Origin: Bacteroidales bacterium
GTDB lineage: Bacteria; Bacteroidota; Bacteroidia; Bacteroidales; UBA932
DNA length: 64,000 nucleotides
Assembly (NCBI GenBank): GCA_016288775.1
Contig: JAEELG010000120.1
Span: 1 to 64,000, forward strand
Reading direction: 5' to 3'
Numbering within the stretch: position 1 is the first letter of the stretch; each line of letters begins with the position of its first letter. This document shows, piece after piece, positions 30,441-39,138 of the stretch. The position numbers were made by a program, and so were the translations under genes. The notes below the pieces were generated by a model. It searched no databases. It had not been told where the DNA came from and saw only the letters and a list, made by a program, of their open reading frames with translations.

Positions 30441-31796
30441 AATAGCCTTTGCGGCGGTTCGGCCGGCACCCATGGCGAGGATGACGGTGGCGGCGCCGGT
30501 GACGGCGTCACCTCCGGCGAACACGCCTGGACGGGTGGTCGCGCCGCTCTCGTCGGCGACGAGGCAGCCGCGGCGGTTAACCTCAAGACCTGCGGTGGTC
30601 TTGGAGATCATCGGGTTGGGCGAGGTGCCGAGTGCCATGATCACGGTCTCGGTCTCAATCTCGAACTCGCTGCCGGGCACGGGCACGGGGCTGCGGCGGC
30701 CGCTCTCGTCGGGCTCGCCGAGTTCCATGCGGATGCACTTCAGGGCCTTGACCCATCCCTTCTCGTCGCCGATAATCTCGACAGGGTTGGTGAGCATGTC
30801 GAAGATGATGCCTTCCTCGATGGCGTGATGCACCTCCTCCTTACGGGCGGGGAGCTCAGCCTCGGTACGGCGGTACACGATGTGCACCTCGGCGCCCAGA
30901 CGCAGGGCGGTACGCGCTGCATCCATGGCCACGTTGCCACCACCGACCACGCAGACCTTCTTTCCGGCGTGGATAGGGGTCAGGTAGTCCTCGCGCCATG
31001 CCTTCATGAGGTTGTTGCGGGTGAGGAACTCGTTGGCGGAGAACACGCCGCAGAGGTTCTCGCCGGGGATGCCCATGAACTTGGGCAGACCGGCTCCGGA
31101 GCCGATGAACACGGCCTTGAAGCCCTCTTCGTCCATCAGGGAATCGATGGTGACGGTCTTGCCGATGATGACGTCGGTCTCGATCTTCACGCCGAGGCGG
31201 CGGACTTCTTCGATCTCGATCTTGAGCACCTTGTCCTTGGGCAGACGGAACTCGGGAATGCCGTATTCCAGCACGCCGCCGGCCTTGTGCAGGGCCTCGA
31301 AGATGGTGACGTCGTAGCCCCACTTGGCGAGGTCGGACGCGCAGGCGAGGCCTGCAGGGCCGGAACCCACAACGGCCACCTTGATGCCGTTGGCGGGAGC
31401 GCATTCGGCGCTTGCCTCACCGAGGGTGGTGTCGGCCACGAACCTCTCGAGCTTGCCGATGGCCACCGGCTCACCCTTCACGCCAAGCACACAGCTGCCT
31501 TCGCACTGGGTTTCCTGCGGGCACACACGTCCGCAGACGGCGGGCAGGGAGCTGTCTTCGGCGATGATGGCAGCGGCACCCTTGATGTCGCCTTCCACCA
31601 CCTTGGCGATGAATTCGGGAATCTGGATATTCACCGGGCATGCGCTGACGCAGCGCGGGTTCTTGCAATGCAGGCAGCGGCTCGCCTCGAGCATCGCTTC
31701 CTCACGGTTGTAACCGTAGCAGACTTCTTCGAAATTGGTTGCGCGGACCTTGGGATCCTGCTCGCGGACCGCGACTCTGGGTATTCTGTTAGCCAT
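30420..31796 (-). CDS. gltA: NADPH-dependent glutamate synthase small-subunit family protein / NfnB-like ferredoxin:NADP oxidoreductase subunit
   Basis: ASRCLHCKNPRCVSACPVNIQIPEFI, VVGSGPAGLACASDLAKWGYDVTIFEA, VVGGGNVAMDAARTALRLGAEVHIVYRR. Confidence 0.9.
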   Translation of the reverse strand: MANRIPRVAVREQDPKVRATNFEEVCYGYNREEAMLEASRCLHCKNPRCVSACPVNIQIPEFIAKVVEGDIKGAAAIIAEDSSLPAVCGRVCPQETQCEGSCVLGVKGEPVAIGKLERFVADTTLGEASAECAPANGIKVAVVGSGPAGLACASDLAKWGYDVTIFEALHKAGGVLEYGIPEFRLPKDKVLKIEIEEVRRLGVKIETDVIIGKTVTIDSLMDEEGFKAVFIGSGAGLPKFMGIPGENLCGVFSANEFLTRNNLMKAWREDYLTPIHAGKKVCVVGGGNVAMDAARTALRLGAEVHIVYRRTEAELPARKEEVHHAIEEGIIFDMLTNPVEIIGDEKGWVKALKCIRMELGEPDESGRRSPVPVPGSEFEIETETVIMALGTSPNPMISKTTAGLEVNRRGCLVADESGATTRPGVFAGGDAVTGAATVILAMGAGRTAAKAIDEYLRQ

Positions 31797-32656
31797 TATT
31801 TGCCCCTCCCTATTTTACAGACGTGTGTTTCATTGACTTTTGCCTCTTCGGCCCTGTACTGGCCCTGGCGGCGCATCGCCTCGTCGAAGTCGACCTCGTA
31901 GCCGTCGAACTCGGGGCCTTCAACGCATGCGAAGCGGGTCTTTCCGCCAACGCTCACGCGGCAGGCGCCGCACATTCCGGTACCGTCTACCATGAGGGTG
32001 TTAAGGCTCACGATGGCGGGGATGCCGAGCTTCTTGCAGGTGAGGGTGGTGAACTTCATCATGATCATGGGACCGATGATAACGGCCTGGGTGTACTTGT
32101 GGCCGTCCTCGACCACCTTCTCGAGCATGTTGGTGCCCATGCCCTTGAAGCCGAAGGAACCGTCGTCGGTGCAGATGAAGAGATTGTCGCAAACTTCCTT
32201 CATCTCGTCTACGTAGATGAGGAGGTCCTTGGTCTTGGCGCCGATGATCACGTCCACGGGCACGCCATGCTCCTTGAGCCACTTGGCCTGCGGATACACG
32301 GGGGCGGTGCCGAGACCGCCGGCGATCAGGATATAGCGCTGCTTCGCAAGCTCTTCGGGGGCCATCTTCACGAAGTCGGAAGGCTGTCCGAGAGGGCCCA
32401 CCACGTCGGCGAAGCACTCGCCAGCCTCGTAGGCGATGATGTCGGTGGTGGAAGCTCCGATGCGCTGGGTTACGATTGTTACGGTTCCTGCCTCACGGTC
32501 GAAGTCGCTGATGGTCAGGGGGATTCGCTCTCCCTTCTCATCGGCGCGAACGATGAGGAACTCGCCCGGCTGCGCTGCTGCGGCAAGACGGGGGGCCGAC
32601 ACCTTCATCCTGCAGATGATGGGCGTCAGCATTTCTTTGGTAATAATTTCGAACAT
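31796..32656 (-). CDS. sulfide dehydrogenase / ferredoxin-NADP reductase subunit alpha (NfnA-like)
   Basis: FLIVRADEKGERIPLTISDFD, LIAGGLGTAPVYPQAKWL, CGACRVSVGGKTRFACVEGPEFDGYEVDFDEAMRRQ; adjacent to NfnB-like gene. Confidence 0.9.
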   Translation of the reverse strand: MFEIITKEMLTPIICRMKVSAPRLAAAAQPGEFLIVRADEKGERIPLTISDFDREAGTVTIVTQRIGASTTDIIAYEAGECFADVVGPLGQPSDFVKMAPEELAKQRYILIAGGLGTAPVYPQAKWLKEHGVPVDVIIGAKTKDLLIYVDEMKEVCDNLFICTDDGSFGFKGMGTNMLEKVVEDGHKYTQAVIIGPMIMMKFTTLTCKKLGIPAIVSLNTLMVDGTGMCGACRVSVGGKTRFACVEGPEFDGYEVDFDEAMRRQGQYRAEEAKVNETHVCKIGRGK

Positions 32657-32657
32657 G

Positions 32658-33086
32658 TTATTGAATACTGGTTATCAATTTCTGAATCAATGCAAAAGCC
32701 TCGGACGCAGGCGCAGGTTCCTCGCCGTGGTCGGTGACCACGAGATCGTAGATCTGCCCGGGGAACTGGTGGCGTCCTATCTTGAAGCGCGCGCCGCTGC
32801 ACACGGCCGCGTAGCGTTCGTCTATGCTGGGAACTGAATTGAGCGCGATGAACACGTCGGAGGTGGTGCGCAGGTCTTCGTCGTCGGCTCGGATGTAGCG
32901 GACCACGGCGCCGTTCCGGGCGAAGAAAGACTTGATGGCGACCTTGAGCGGCTCGAGACCCGCCTCCGAGTCGTCGGTGAACACCACAACGCTGAACACC
33001 TCCGACAGGGGGATGACCCCTGTGGCGGTGCGGCTGCGGTGGGAACGAAGGCAGAGCCGGCGTATCAACTTGCGCATCAGTTTCAT
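32658..33086 (-). CDS. conserved hypothetical protein (possibly DUF6913-like)
   Basis: Intact ORF in operon context: RLCLRSHRSRTATGVIPLSEVFSVVVFTDDSE, FIALNSVPSIDERYAAVCSGARFKIGRH. Confidence 0.65.
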   Translation of the reverse strand: MKLMRKLIRRLCLRSHRSRTATGVIPLSEVFSVVVFTDDSEAGLEPLKVAIKSFFARNGAVVRYIRADDEDLRTTSDVFIALNSVPSIDERYAAVCSGARFKIGRHQFPGQIYDLVVTDHGEEPAPASEAFALIQKLITSIQ

Positions 33087-34087
33087 ATCTGCCCGCCGTT
33101 GGAAGCTATGAGGGAACGGATTTCCGCCTTGGCGTCGCGCCAGCGGGGAATGTCGATCTTGGTGCCGATGACCTCGACCACCTTGGCCGCGATGATGGAA
33201 CCCACCTCGCCGCAGACCTTCAGCGGCATGCCGAGGGAGTGGGCGTAGAGGAATCCGGCAGCGTAGGTGTCGCCTGCGCCGGTGGCGTCGATGGTGTTGG
33301 CTGGCCAGGCCTCGATGTAGTACTCCTCGTCGCCGGACTTGACCCAGCTGCCGTCCTTGCCGACCTTGAGAACGGCGATTTTGCAGTGGGAAGCTATCTC
33401 GTCGAGCATCTCCTGTGCGGAATTGAGCTTGGTGAAGGCCCGGCCTTCGGTCTCGTTGGCGAAGACGATATCGACATAACGATCAACGATATCGTGCAGG
33501 AAGGCGTTATTGCTCTCCACCACGTTGTAGGAGGCCATGTCGAGGGATATGATGCATCCCGCCTCGTGCGCCAGCTCCACCGCCTTGCGGATGAGCGCCT
33601 GGTTCTGCACCAGGTAGCCCTCAATATGGAAGTAGTCGTGGCCGGCGAAATACTCGGGCTTGAGGTCCTCGGGCACGAGGTCGAGGGCTGCGCCCAGATA
33701 CACCGCGAAGGTGCGCTCGGCGTTGCCTCCGCTCACGAACACCATGGAACGGCCGCTCGAATGCTCGCTCTTGAGCAGGAGCGTGTTCACGCCATACTGC
33801 TCCTGGTCGCTCTTGAAAAGGAGGCCGAGCTCGTCGTCGCCGATCTTGCCGATGAAGCTTGACTCCATGCCGAAGATTGCCGTGCAGACTATGGTGTTGG
33901 CTGCGCTGCCTCCGGCTACATATTTGACTCCCAGGGGTTTGAGCGCCGCCCATATCATGTCGCCCGTCTCCATGTCGACGTGCTGCATGCTGCCCTTGGG
34001 CAGATGGTAGGTATTCAGCAAGGTGTCGTCCGGCAGGACGGCCAGTATGTCCGTAAGGGCATTCCCTATTCCGAGTATAGATTTCAT
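33083..34087 (-). CDS. pfkB-family carbohydrate/adenosine kinase
   Basis: GGSAANTIVCTAIFGMESSFIGKIGDDELG, KVGKDGSWV, NTIDATGAGDTYAAGFLYAHSLG. Confidence 0.9.
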   Translation of the reverse strand: MKSILGIGNALTDILAVLPDDTLLNTYHLPKGSMQHVDMETGDMIWAALKPLGVKYVAGGSAANTIVCTAIFGMESSFIGKIGDDELGLLFKSDQEQYGVNTLLLKSEHSSGRSMVFVSGGNAERTFAVYLGAALDLVPEDLKPEYFAGHDYFHIEGYLVQNQALIRKAVELAHEAGCIISLDMASYNVVESNNAFLHDIVDRYVDIVFANETEGRAFTKLNSAQEMLDEIASHCKIAVLKVGKDGSWVKSGDEEYYIEAWPANTIDATGAGDTYAAGFLYAHSLGMPLKVCGEVGSIIAAKVVEVIGTKIDIPRWRDAKAEIRSLIASNGGQI

Positions 34088-34122
34088 ATCCTACAAATAT
34101 ACGAATTATAAGTATAATTTGG

Positions 34123-34130
34123 TATCTTTG
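34123..34130 (+). promoter_or_regulatory. -7 element (TATCTTTG), 5 nt before a GTG start
   Basis: TATCTTTGCAGCCGTG. Confidence 0.6.
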
Positions 34131-34135
34131 CAGCC

Positions 34136-34612
34136 GTGATAAAGAAGTATTTGATCGTTTTTCTGATATCCATGGTACCGCTGATCGAGATCCGCGGCGC
34201 CATGCCGTACGCCGTGGGCTTCGGACTGCCGCTGGTTCCGTCGTGCATAGTGGCCGTTCTGGGCAACATGCTGCCCGTGCCGTTCATCTTCCTGTTCGCC
34301 CGCAAGATACTCGAGTGGGGCAAGGACAAAAAGGTCATCGGCGGCTTTTTCACCTGGTGCCTCGAGAAAGGCGAGAAGGGCGGCCGCAAGCTTGAGGCCA
34401 AAGCCGGCCGCGGCCTCTACTGGGCCCTGCTCCTGTTCGTGGGTATTCCCCTGCCCGGCACCGGCGCCTGGACCGGCACCCTTGCCGCCAGCATCCTCAA
34501 CATGGACTTCAAGAAAAGCGTGTTGTACGTGATGCTCGGCGTCGTGCTCGCCGGCGCCATCATGCTCGCCGCCTCCCTCGGCGTCTTCGGCGCGATACGG
34601 CTGTTCAACTGA
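34136..34612 (+). CDS. small multidrug export protein family (COG2426) membrane protein
   Basis: [43 protein letters not shown] start. Confidence 0.85.
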   Translation: MIKKYLIVFLISMVPLIEIRGAMPYAVGFGLPLVPSCIVAVLGNMLPVPFIFLFARKILEWGKDKKVIGGFFTWCLEKGEKGGRKLEAKAGRGLYWALLLFVGIPLPGTGAWTGTLAASILNMDFKKSVLYVMLGVVLAGAIMLAASLGVFGAIRLFN

Positions 34613-34629
34613 TAATCATTACTCAAAAT

Positions 34630-36150
34630 ATGGCAAAGAAAGTTCTTCTTATGATTCTTGACGGTTGGGGCGAAGGACGCCACGACCACAGCAACGCAAT
34701 CTATACCCAGGGCGCGCCCTTCATCGACAGCCTCAGGGCAAAATATCCCATGGCACATCTCCACGCCTGCGGCGAGTACGTCGGCCTGCCCGACGGCCAG
34801 ATGGGCAACTCCGAGGTCGGACACATGAACCTCGGCGCCGGCCGCATCGTATACCAGGACCTGGTGAAGGTCAACATGGCCTGCCGCAAGCACGAGCTGA
34901 TGGAAAACAAGGAGATCAAGGCCGCATACGACTACGTGAAGGCCAGCGGCAAGAAGCTCCACTTCTTCGGCCTCTGCTCACACGGCGGAGTGCACTCCTC
35001 CCTGGAGCACCTCTACGAGTTCCTCGCCGAGGCAAAGAAGGCCGGCATTAAGGACGTGTACGTGCACTGCTTCATGGACGGCCGCGACACCGACCCCCGC
35101 AGCGGCTACGGCTTTGTGAAGGAGCTAGAAGAGAAGATGGCGCAGACCACCGGCCGCGTGGCCACCGTCTGCGGACGCTTCTACGCCATGGACCGCGACA
35201 AGCGCTGGGCCCGCATCAAGGAAGCCTACGACATGCTCGTCGAGGGCAAGGGCGCACAGTTCACAAGCGCCCTCGAAGGCATCCAGGCATCGTACGACGC
35301 CGAAGTGACCGACGAATTCATCAAGCCCATCGTGATAACCGAGGGCGGCAAGCCCCTCGCAAAGGTGGAGGAAGGCGACTGCGTGATCTTCTACAACTTC
35401 CGCAACGACCGCGCCCGCGAGCTCACCAACGTGCTCACACAGAACGACATGCCCGAAGAGGGAATGCACACCATCCCCCTCCACTACTGCACCCTCACTC
35501 CCTACGACGCGTCATTCCAGGGCCTGCACATACTCTTCCCCAAGGAGGAGGTCACCGACACCCTCGGCGAGACCATCTCCAAGGCCGGTCTGCGCCAGCT
35601 ACGCATCGCCGAGACCGAGAAGTACGCGCACGTGACCTTCTTCTTCAACGGCGGACGCGAAACTCCGTTCGAGAACGAAGACCGCATCCTGGTCAACTCC
35701 CCCAAGGTGGCGACCTACGACCTGCAGCCCGAAATGAGCGCGGTGGAGGTTACCGACCGCCTGTGCGAAGCCATCCGCAGCGAGAAGGAAGACCTCATTA
35801 TCCTCAACTTCGCGAACGGCGACATGGTGGGCCACACCGGAGTGTACAAGGCCATCTGCAACGCAGTCGGATGCATCGACGGATGCGTCGAGACCACCGT
35901 CACCTGCGCCCTCAACCACGGCTACACCGTGCTGCTCACCGCCGACCACGGCAACGCCGACTACGCAGTGAACGAGGACGGCAGCCCCAACACCGCCCAC
36001 TCCCTCAACCTGGTGCAGTTCATTGTAATCGGCGCCGGCGACGAGGTCAAGACCGTGAAGGACGGAGCGCTCTGCAACGTGGCTCCCACCATCCTCAAGC
36101 TGATGGGAATCCCGCAGCCGGCCGCAATGACCGCGGAGCCGCTGATCTAA
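34630..36150 (+). CDS. gpmI: 2,3-bisphosphoglycerate-independent phosphoglycerate mutase
   Basis: [54 protein letters not shown]. Confidence 0.97.
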   Translation: MAKKVLLMILDGWGEGRHDHSNAIYTQGAPFIDSLRAKYPMAHLHACGEYVGLPDGQMGNSEVGHMNLGAGRIVYQDLVKVNMACRKHELMENKEIKAAYDYVKASGKKLHFFGLCSHGGVHSSLEHLYEFLAEAKKAGIKDVYVHCFMDGRDTDPRSGYGFVKELEEKMAQTTGRVATVCGRFYAMDRDKRWARIKEAYDMLVEGKGAQFTSALEGIQASYDAEVTDEFIKPIVITEGGKPLAKVEEGDCVIFYNFRNDRARELTNVLTQNDMPEEGMHTIPLHYCTLTPYDASFQGLHILFPKEEVTDTLGETISKAGLRQLRIAETEKYAHVTFFFNGGRETPFENEDRILVNSPKVATYDLQPEMSAVEVTDRLCEAIRSEKEDLIILNFANGDMVGHTGVYKAICNAVGCIDGCVETTVTCALNHGYTVLLTADHGNADYAVNEDGSPNTAHSLNLVQFIVIGAGDEVKTVKDGALCNVAPTILKLMGIPQPAAMTAEPLI

Positions 36151-36300
36151 CGATCATCGGCTCCCGCTGCGCGGCAGCTACCATCCCCCTGCACCCCCAG
36201 GGGACGGGGGAAAGGTTTCCCCCGCACGGCTTGCGCCGTCCCCCTTCTGTCGGCCTTCGGCCTCCGGATTCCAGCGATCAGCAGCTCCCGCTACGCGGCG
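36151..36300. repeat. intergenic hairpin array bounded by imperfect 25-bp direct repeats
   Basis: CGATCAtCgGCTCCCGCTgCGCGGC (36151) vs CGATCAgCaGCTCCCGCTaCGCGGC (36275); internal GGGGGAAA-GG-TTTCCCCC, ACGGC-TTGC-GCCGT, GGCC-TTC-GGCC hairpins. Confidence 0.8.
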
Positions 36301-36306
36301 TAACTT

Positions 36307-36990
36307 TTATAAATAAATCGAACTATTGTCAGTGTTATTGGCGTCAAATCTCCCATGTTTGCGTTTAAGAGCAGAGAATTCAGAAGAGAAATAAACAGAA
36401 CAGCCATTTATGGGATCTTCATTGGTATGAATTAATTTAAAGCGCCCACCCGTCAAAGAGCACACCTTGTTATTCAAATCTTTGTACTCTACTGAAAAAC
36501 TTCCGGAATGATATTTATCTGTCGGAGGCTGATCGAATAGAATTGTAGCTGAAAGCACTTGATAATCATTTTTTGACCTATCTGTAAGATAAACTCTGTC
36601 TCCGTCCAAATATGCGGGACCGTCTGCAAATACGTCATCTGGTGTCAATAAAAAAGCTATGAAACGAAAGAATACATGATCGTCTTTCGAATCAAGATAA
36701 GGATAATCACGGGCATATACATAGGACCAAATCAACATTGAATCTATGGATTCTCTAGCGAGGCAAACAGTATATGCTGTAGGCGGGGCGAAAAAAGGAA
36801 CGTCAGGAAGAGGCTGCACATATTCAATGGATGAGGCAAAAAAACCCAGAGAGTTTCTCAATTCATTTGTGGGGACCACACCATTGAATGGATTATCACA
36901 AGACGCATCGTCATTGTTCAGCGACAACAGAGAACAGCCCACCAATAGCGCTGCCATTAAAGACAAGACAACAACTATATAGTTCTTCAT
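36307..36990 (-). CDS. hypothetical lipoprotein, tandem paralogue A
   Basis: Lipobox LLVGCS; shares NSLGF(F/Y)AS, FIA(F/L)LLTPDDVFADG, LDGDRVYLTD with 37128-37823. Confidence 0.75.
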   Translation of the reverse strand: MKNYIVVVLSLMAALLVGCSLLSLNNDDASCDNPFNGVVPTNELRNSLGFFASSIEYVQPLPDVPFFAPPTAYTVCLARESIDSMLIWSYVYARDYPYLDSKDDHVFFRFIAFLLTPDDVFADGPAYLDGDRVYLTDRSKNDYQVLSATILFDQPPTDKYHSGSFSVEYKDLNNKVCSLTGGRFKLIHTNEDPINGCSVYFSSEFSALKRKHGRFDANNTDNSSIYL

Positions 36991-37127
36991 ATAAAACTTT
37001 AGAAATAATACGTTCAATTATAACTCGGAACTTGTCCTGTACATAAATACCATAACAGCTTCTGCTGTCACATTATTATTGACATCTGTACAACTATATG
37101 GTATTACAACCTGACACAGTATTGTGC

Positions 37128-37823
37128 TTATATGCCATGATTACGTCTAAAACTCGCAAACTCAGAAATAAAACAATAACTATCGGGCCATTGAGCCTCA
37201 GGTGCCGTAGCAATCCCGACCACTGTATGGAACAATTTAAAGCGCCCTCCGTTCAACGAGCACACCTTGTCTTCCAAATCTTTGTATTCAATTGAAAAAC
37301 CGCCGGAATGATAATTATCAGTCGGAGGCTGATCGAATAGTATTTTCGCCGAAAGTATCTGATAATCATTCTTCTCCTTATCTGTAAGATACACTCTGTC
37401 TCCATCCAACTTTGCGAGGCCGTCTGCGAACACGTCATCTGGTGTCAACAATAAAGCGATGAAGGTAAAATAATTATCCTCCTCCTTCGAATTATTCCAA
37501 TAATAAGTTTTGTCTTCTGCCGAATATTTCCAATCAGGAACATAATAAGCGCAAAGTTTGGAATATATGAGCATGGAATCAACCTGCTCTCTTACAAAGC
37601 AGAATGTGGTCATGCACGGATCTTCCCAAAGATACCTCTGTGGTTGCCTGTATTGAATGGCAGAAGCATAAAAGCCAAGCGAGTTGTCTGTCTCGCTGGC
37701 AGGCCGGACACCATTGAATGGATTGCTGGATGCCTCGTCCAGATTATCAACGAGAGAGAAAAAGCTACAGCCCGCCGCTGATGCCGCTAAAAGAATATAT
37801 AATAGCCATTTAAACAACCTCAT
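37128..37823 (-). CDS. hypothetical lipoprotein, tandem paralogue B
   Basis: Lipobox SAAGCS; strong similarity to the downstream paralogue (ILFDQPPTD(K/N)YHSGxFS(V/I)EYKDL). Confidence 0.75.
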   Translation of the reverse strand: MRLFKWLLYILLAASAAGCSFFSLVDNLDEASSNPFNGVRPASETDNSLGFYASAIQYRQPQRYLWEDPCMTTFCFVREQVDSMLIYSKLCAYYVPDWKYSAEDKTYYWNNSKEEDNYFTFIALLLTPDDVFADGLAKLDGDRVYLTDKEKNDYQILSAKILFDQPPTDNYHSGGFSIEYKDLEDKVCSLNGGRFKLFHTVVGIATAPEAQWPDSYCFISEFASFRRNHGI

Positions 37824-38048
37824 TATAATATGCCTTTAACGTCAAATATAGTAATATTTCAGAGAAACGCAAAATGGCCGGCAGGTATAAGTAGGATGCC
37901 TGGCGGCTTTGGAAATACGGAGCAGCTGTGCGGCAGTAGCTCCCGCTATTTCGTATGTTTGTCCTCAAAACAACACGAAAATGAGGATAAACGGACATTT
38001 TGTCAGTTTATCCTCAAATCATCCCGTTTTTGTGGACGGATGGCCAAA

Positions 38049-38909
38049 TCAGAACTCTATGTCGGCGTAAATCGGATAGTGGTCCGAGATGTATTTCTTG
38101 CCGGCGTAGGGGTTATTGACCACCTTGAAGCGCAGGCAGCTGCCGAAGCCGCTGTAGTAGATGTAGTCGATAGGCGTAGCGACCTTGGCGTCGTATTCCT
38201 TGCCCGGGTCTCCGGATGTGAAAGGATTGATGCTGAAGCCATTGAATGAGCCATCGGTGTCGGCCTCCACGGCGCTGAAACGCGCGCTCTTCATGAGCTT
38301 GGAGATGTCGGTGAGGCAGTCGTTGTCGGGCAACACGTTGAAGTCGCCGGTCAGGACCATGGGGACCCCGTCCGGGTTCATCTCCTGTATCTTCTTGTAA
38401 ATCAGCGCCAGTCCCTCCCTGCGGGCAACCACGCCCTTGTGGTCGAGGTGGGTGTTCACGAAGTAGAACTTCTTGCCTGTCTCAATGTCGCGCAGCAGGG
38501 CCCAGGTGGCGGTGCGCTTGCAGGCGGCATCCCAGCCCTTGCTCGGCTCGTCAGGAGTCTCGGAGAGCCAGTATGTGCCCCACTCGAGCAGCTTGATGCG
38601 GGTGGAATCGTAGAACACCGACATGTGCTCGCCTTTGGAGATACCGTCCTCACGTCCCACTCCTACGGCTTTGTACTCGGGGCACTGTTCGAGGATATAC
38701 TGAATCTGGAAGTCATAGGCTTCCTGCACGCCGAACACTGCCGGGCGGATATCACGGAGCATTGCGGGAGTGGCCTCCTTGCGCAGTTCCCATGCATTTT
38801 CGCCGTCCTTGGCAACGCCCAGACGGATGTTGTAAGACATTACGCGGATGCCTGCCGACGCGCTCAGCGCAATCAGCACTGCAAATAAAGAAAGTACGAG
38901 CTTTTTCAT
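38049..38909 (-). CDS. secreted endonuclease/exonuclease/phosphatase (EEP) family protein
   Basis: Signal peptide MKKLVLSLFAVLIALSASA; VMSYNIRLG, FGVQEAY, VNTHLDHKGVVAR, TGDFNVLPDN, SDHYPIYADIEF. Confidence 0.9.
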   Translation of the reverse strand: MKKLVLSLFAVLIALSASAGIRVMSYNIRLGVAKDGENAWELRKEATPAMLRDIRPAVFGVQEAYDFQIQYILEQCPEYKAVGVGREDGISKGEHMSVFYDSTRIKLLEWGTYWLSETPDEPSKGWDAACKRTATWALLRDIETGKKFYFVNTHLDHKGVVARREGLALIYKKIQEMNPDGVPMVLTGDFNVLPDNDCLTDISKLMKSARFSAVEADTDGSFNGFSINPFTSGDPGKEYDAKVATPIDYIYYSGFGSCLRFKVVNNPYAGKKYISDHYPIYADIEF

Positions 38910-38935
38910 AACAAGCGTAAAGATAGGAAAAATCC
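38861..38935. repeat. direct repeat copy 1 (5' end of EEP gene)
   Basis: About 67/75 identical to 40631-40705. Confidence 0.9.
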
Positions 38936-39062
38936 GGTTCACCTGCAATCTTCCGGTCGGCATATGAACGCTTTAACGAAGTGCAAAAATACTTTTTTTG
39001 TACGAGAATAGCCAGTGCGTAATTACGGTAGTATCTCCAGATTTTATGCCGCAAAACGCGAT

Positions 39063-39107
39063 ATTTTCTGCTAAATCTATGAAAAATTTCGAGATTTAGC
39101 AGAAAAT
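39063..39107. repeat. perfect 16-bp inverted repeat upstream of ATPase gene
   Basis: ATTTTCTGCTAAATCT-N13-AGATTTAGCAGAAAAT. Confidence 0.95.
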
Positions 39108-39138
39108 GTTTATCTTGCACCATCAAATAGATGCTGCT

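Noticed and set aside
30423-31901. 492-aa plus-strand ORF
   Set aside because: Antisense to the NfnB-like gene; shadow ORF
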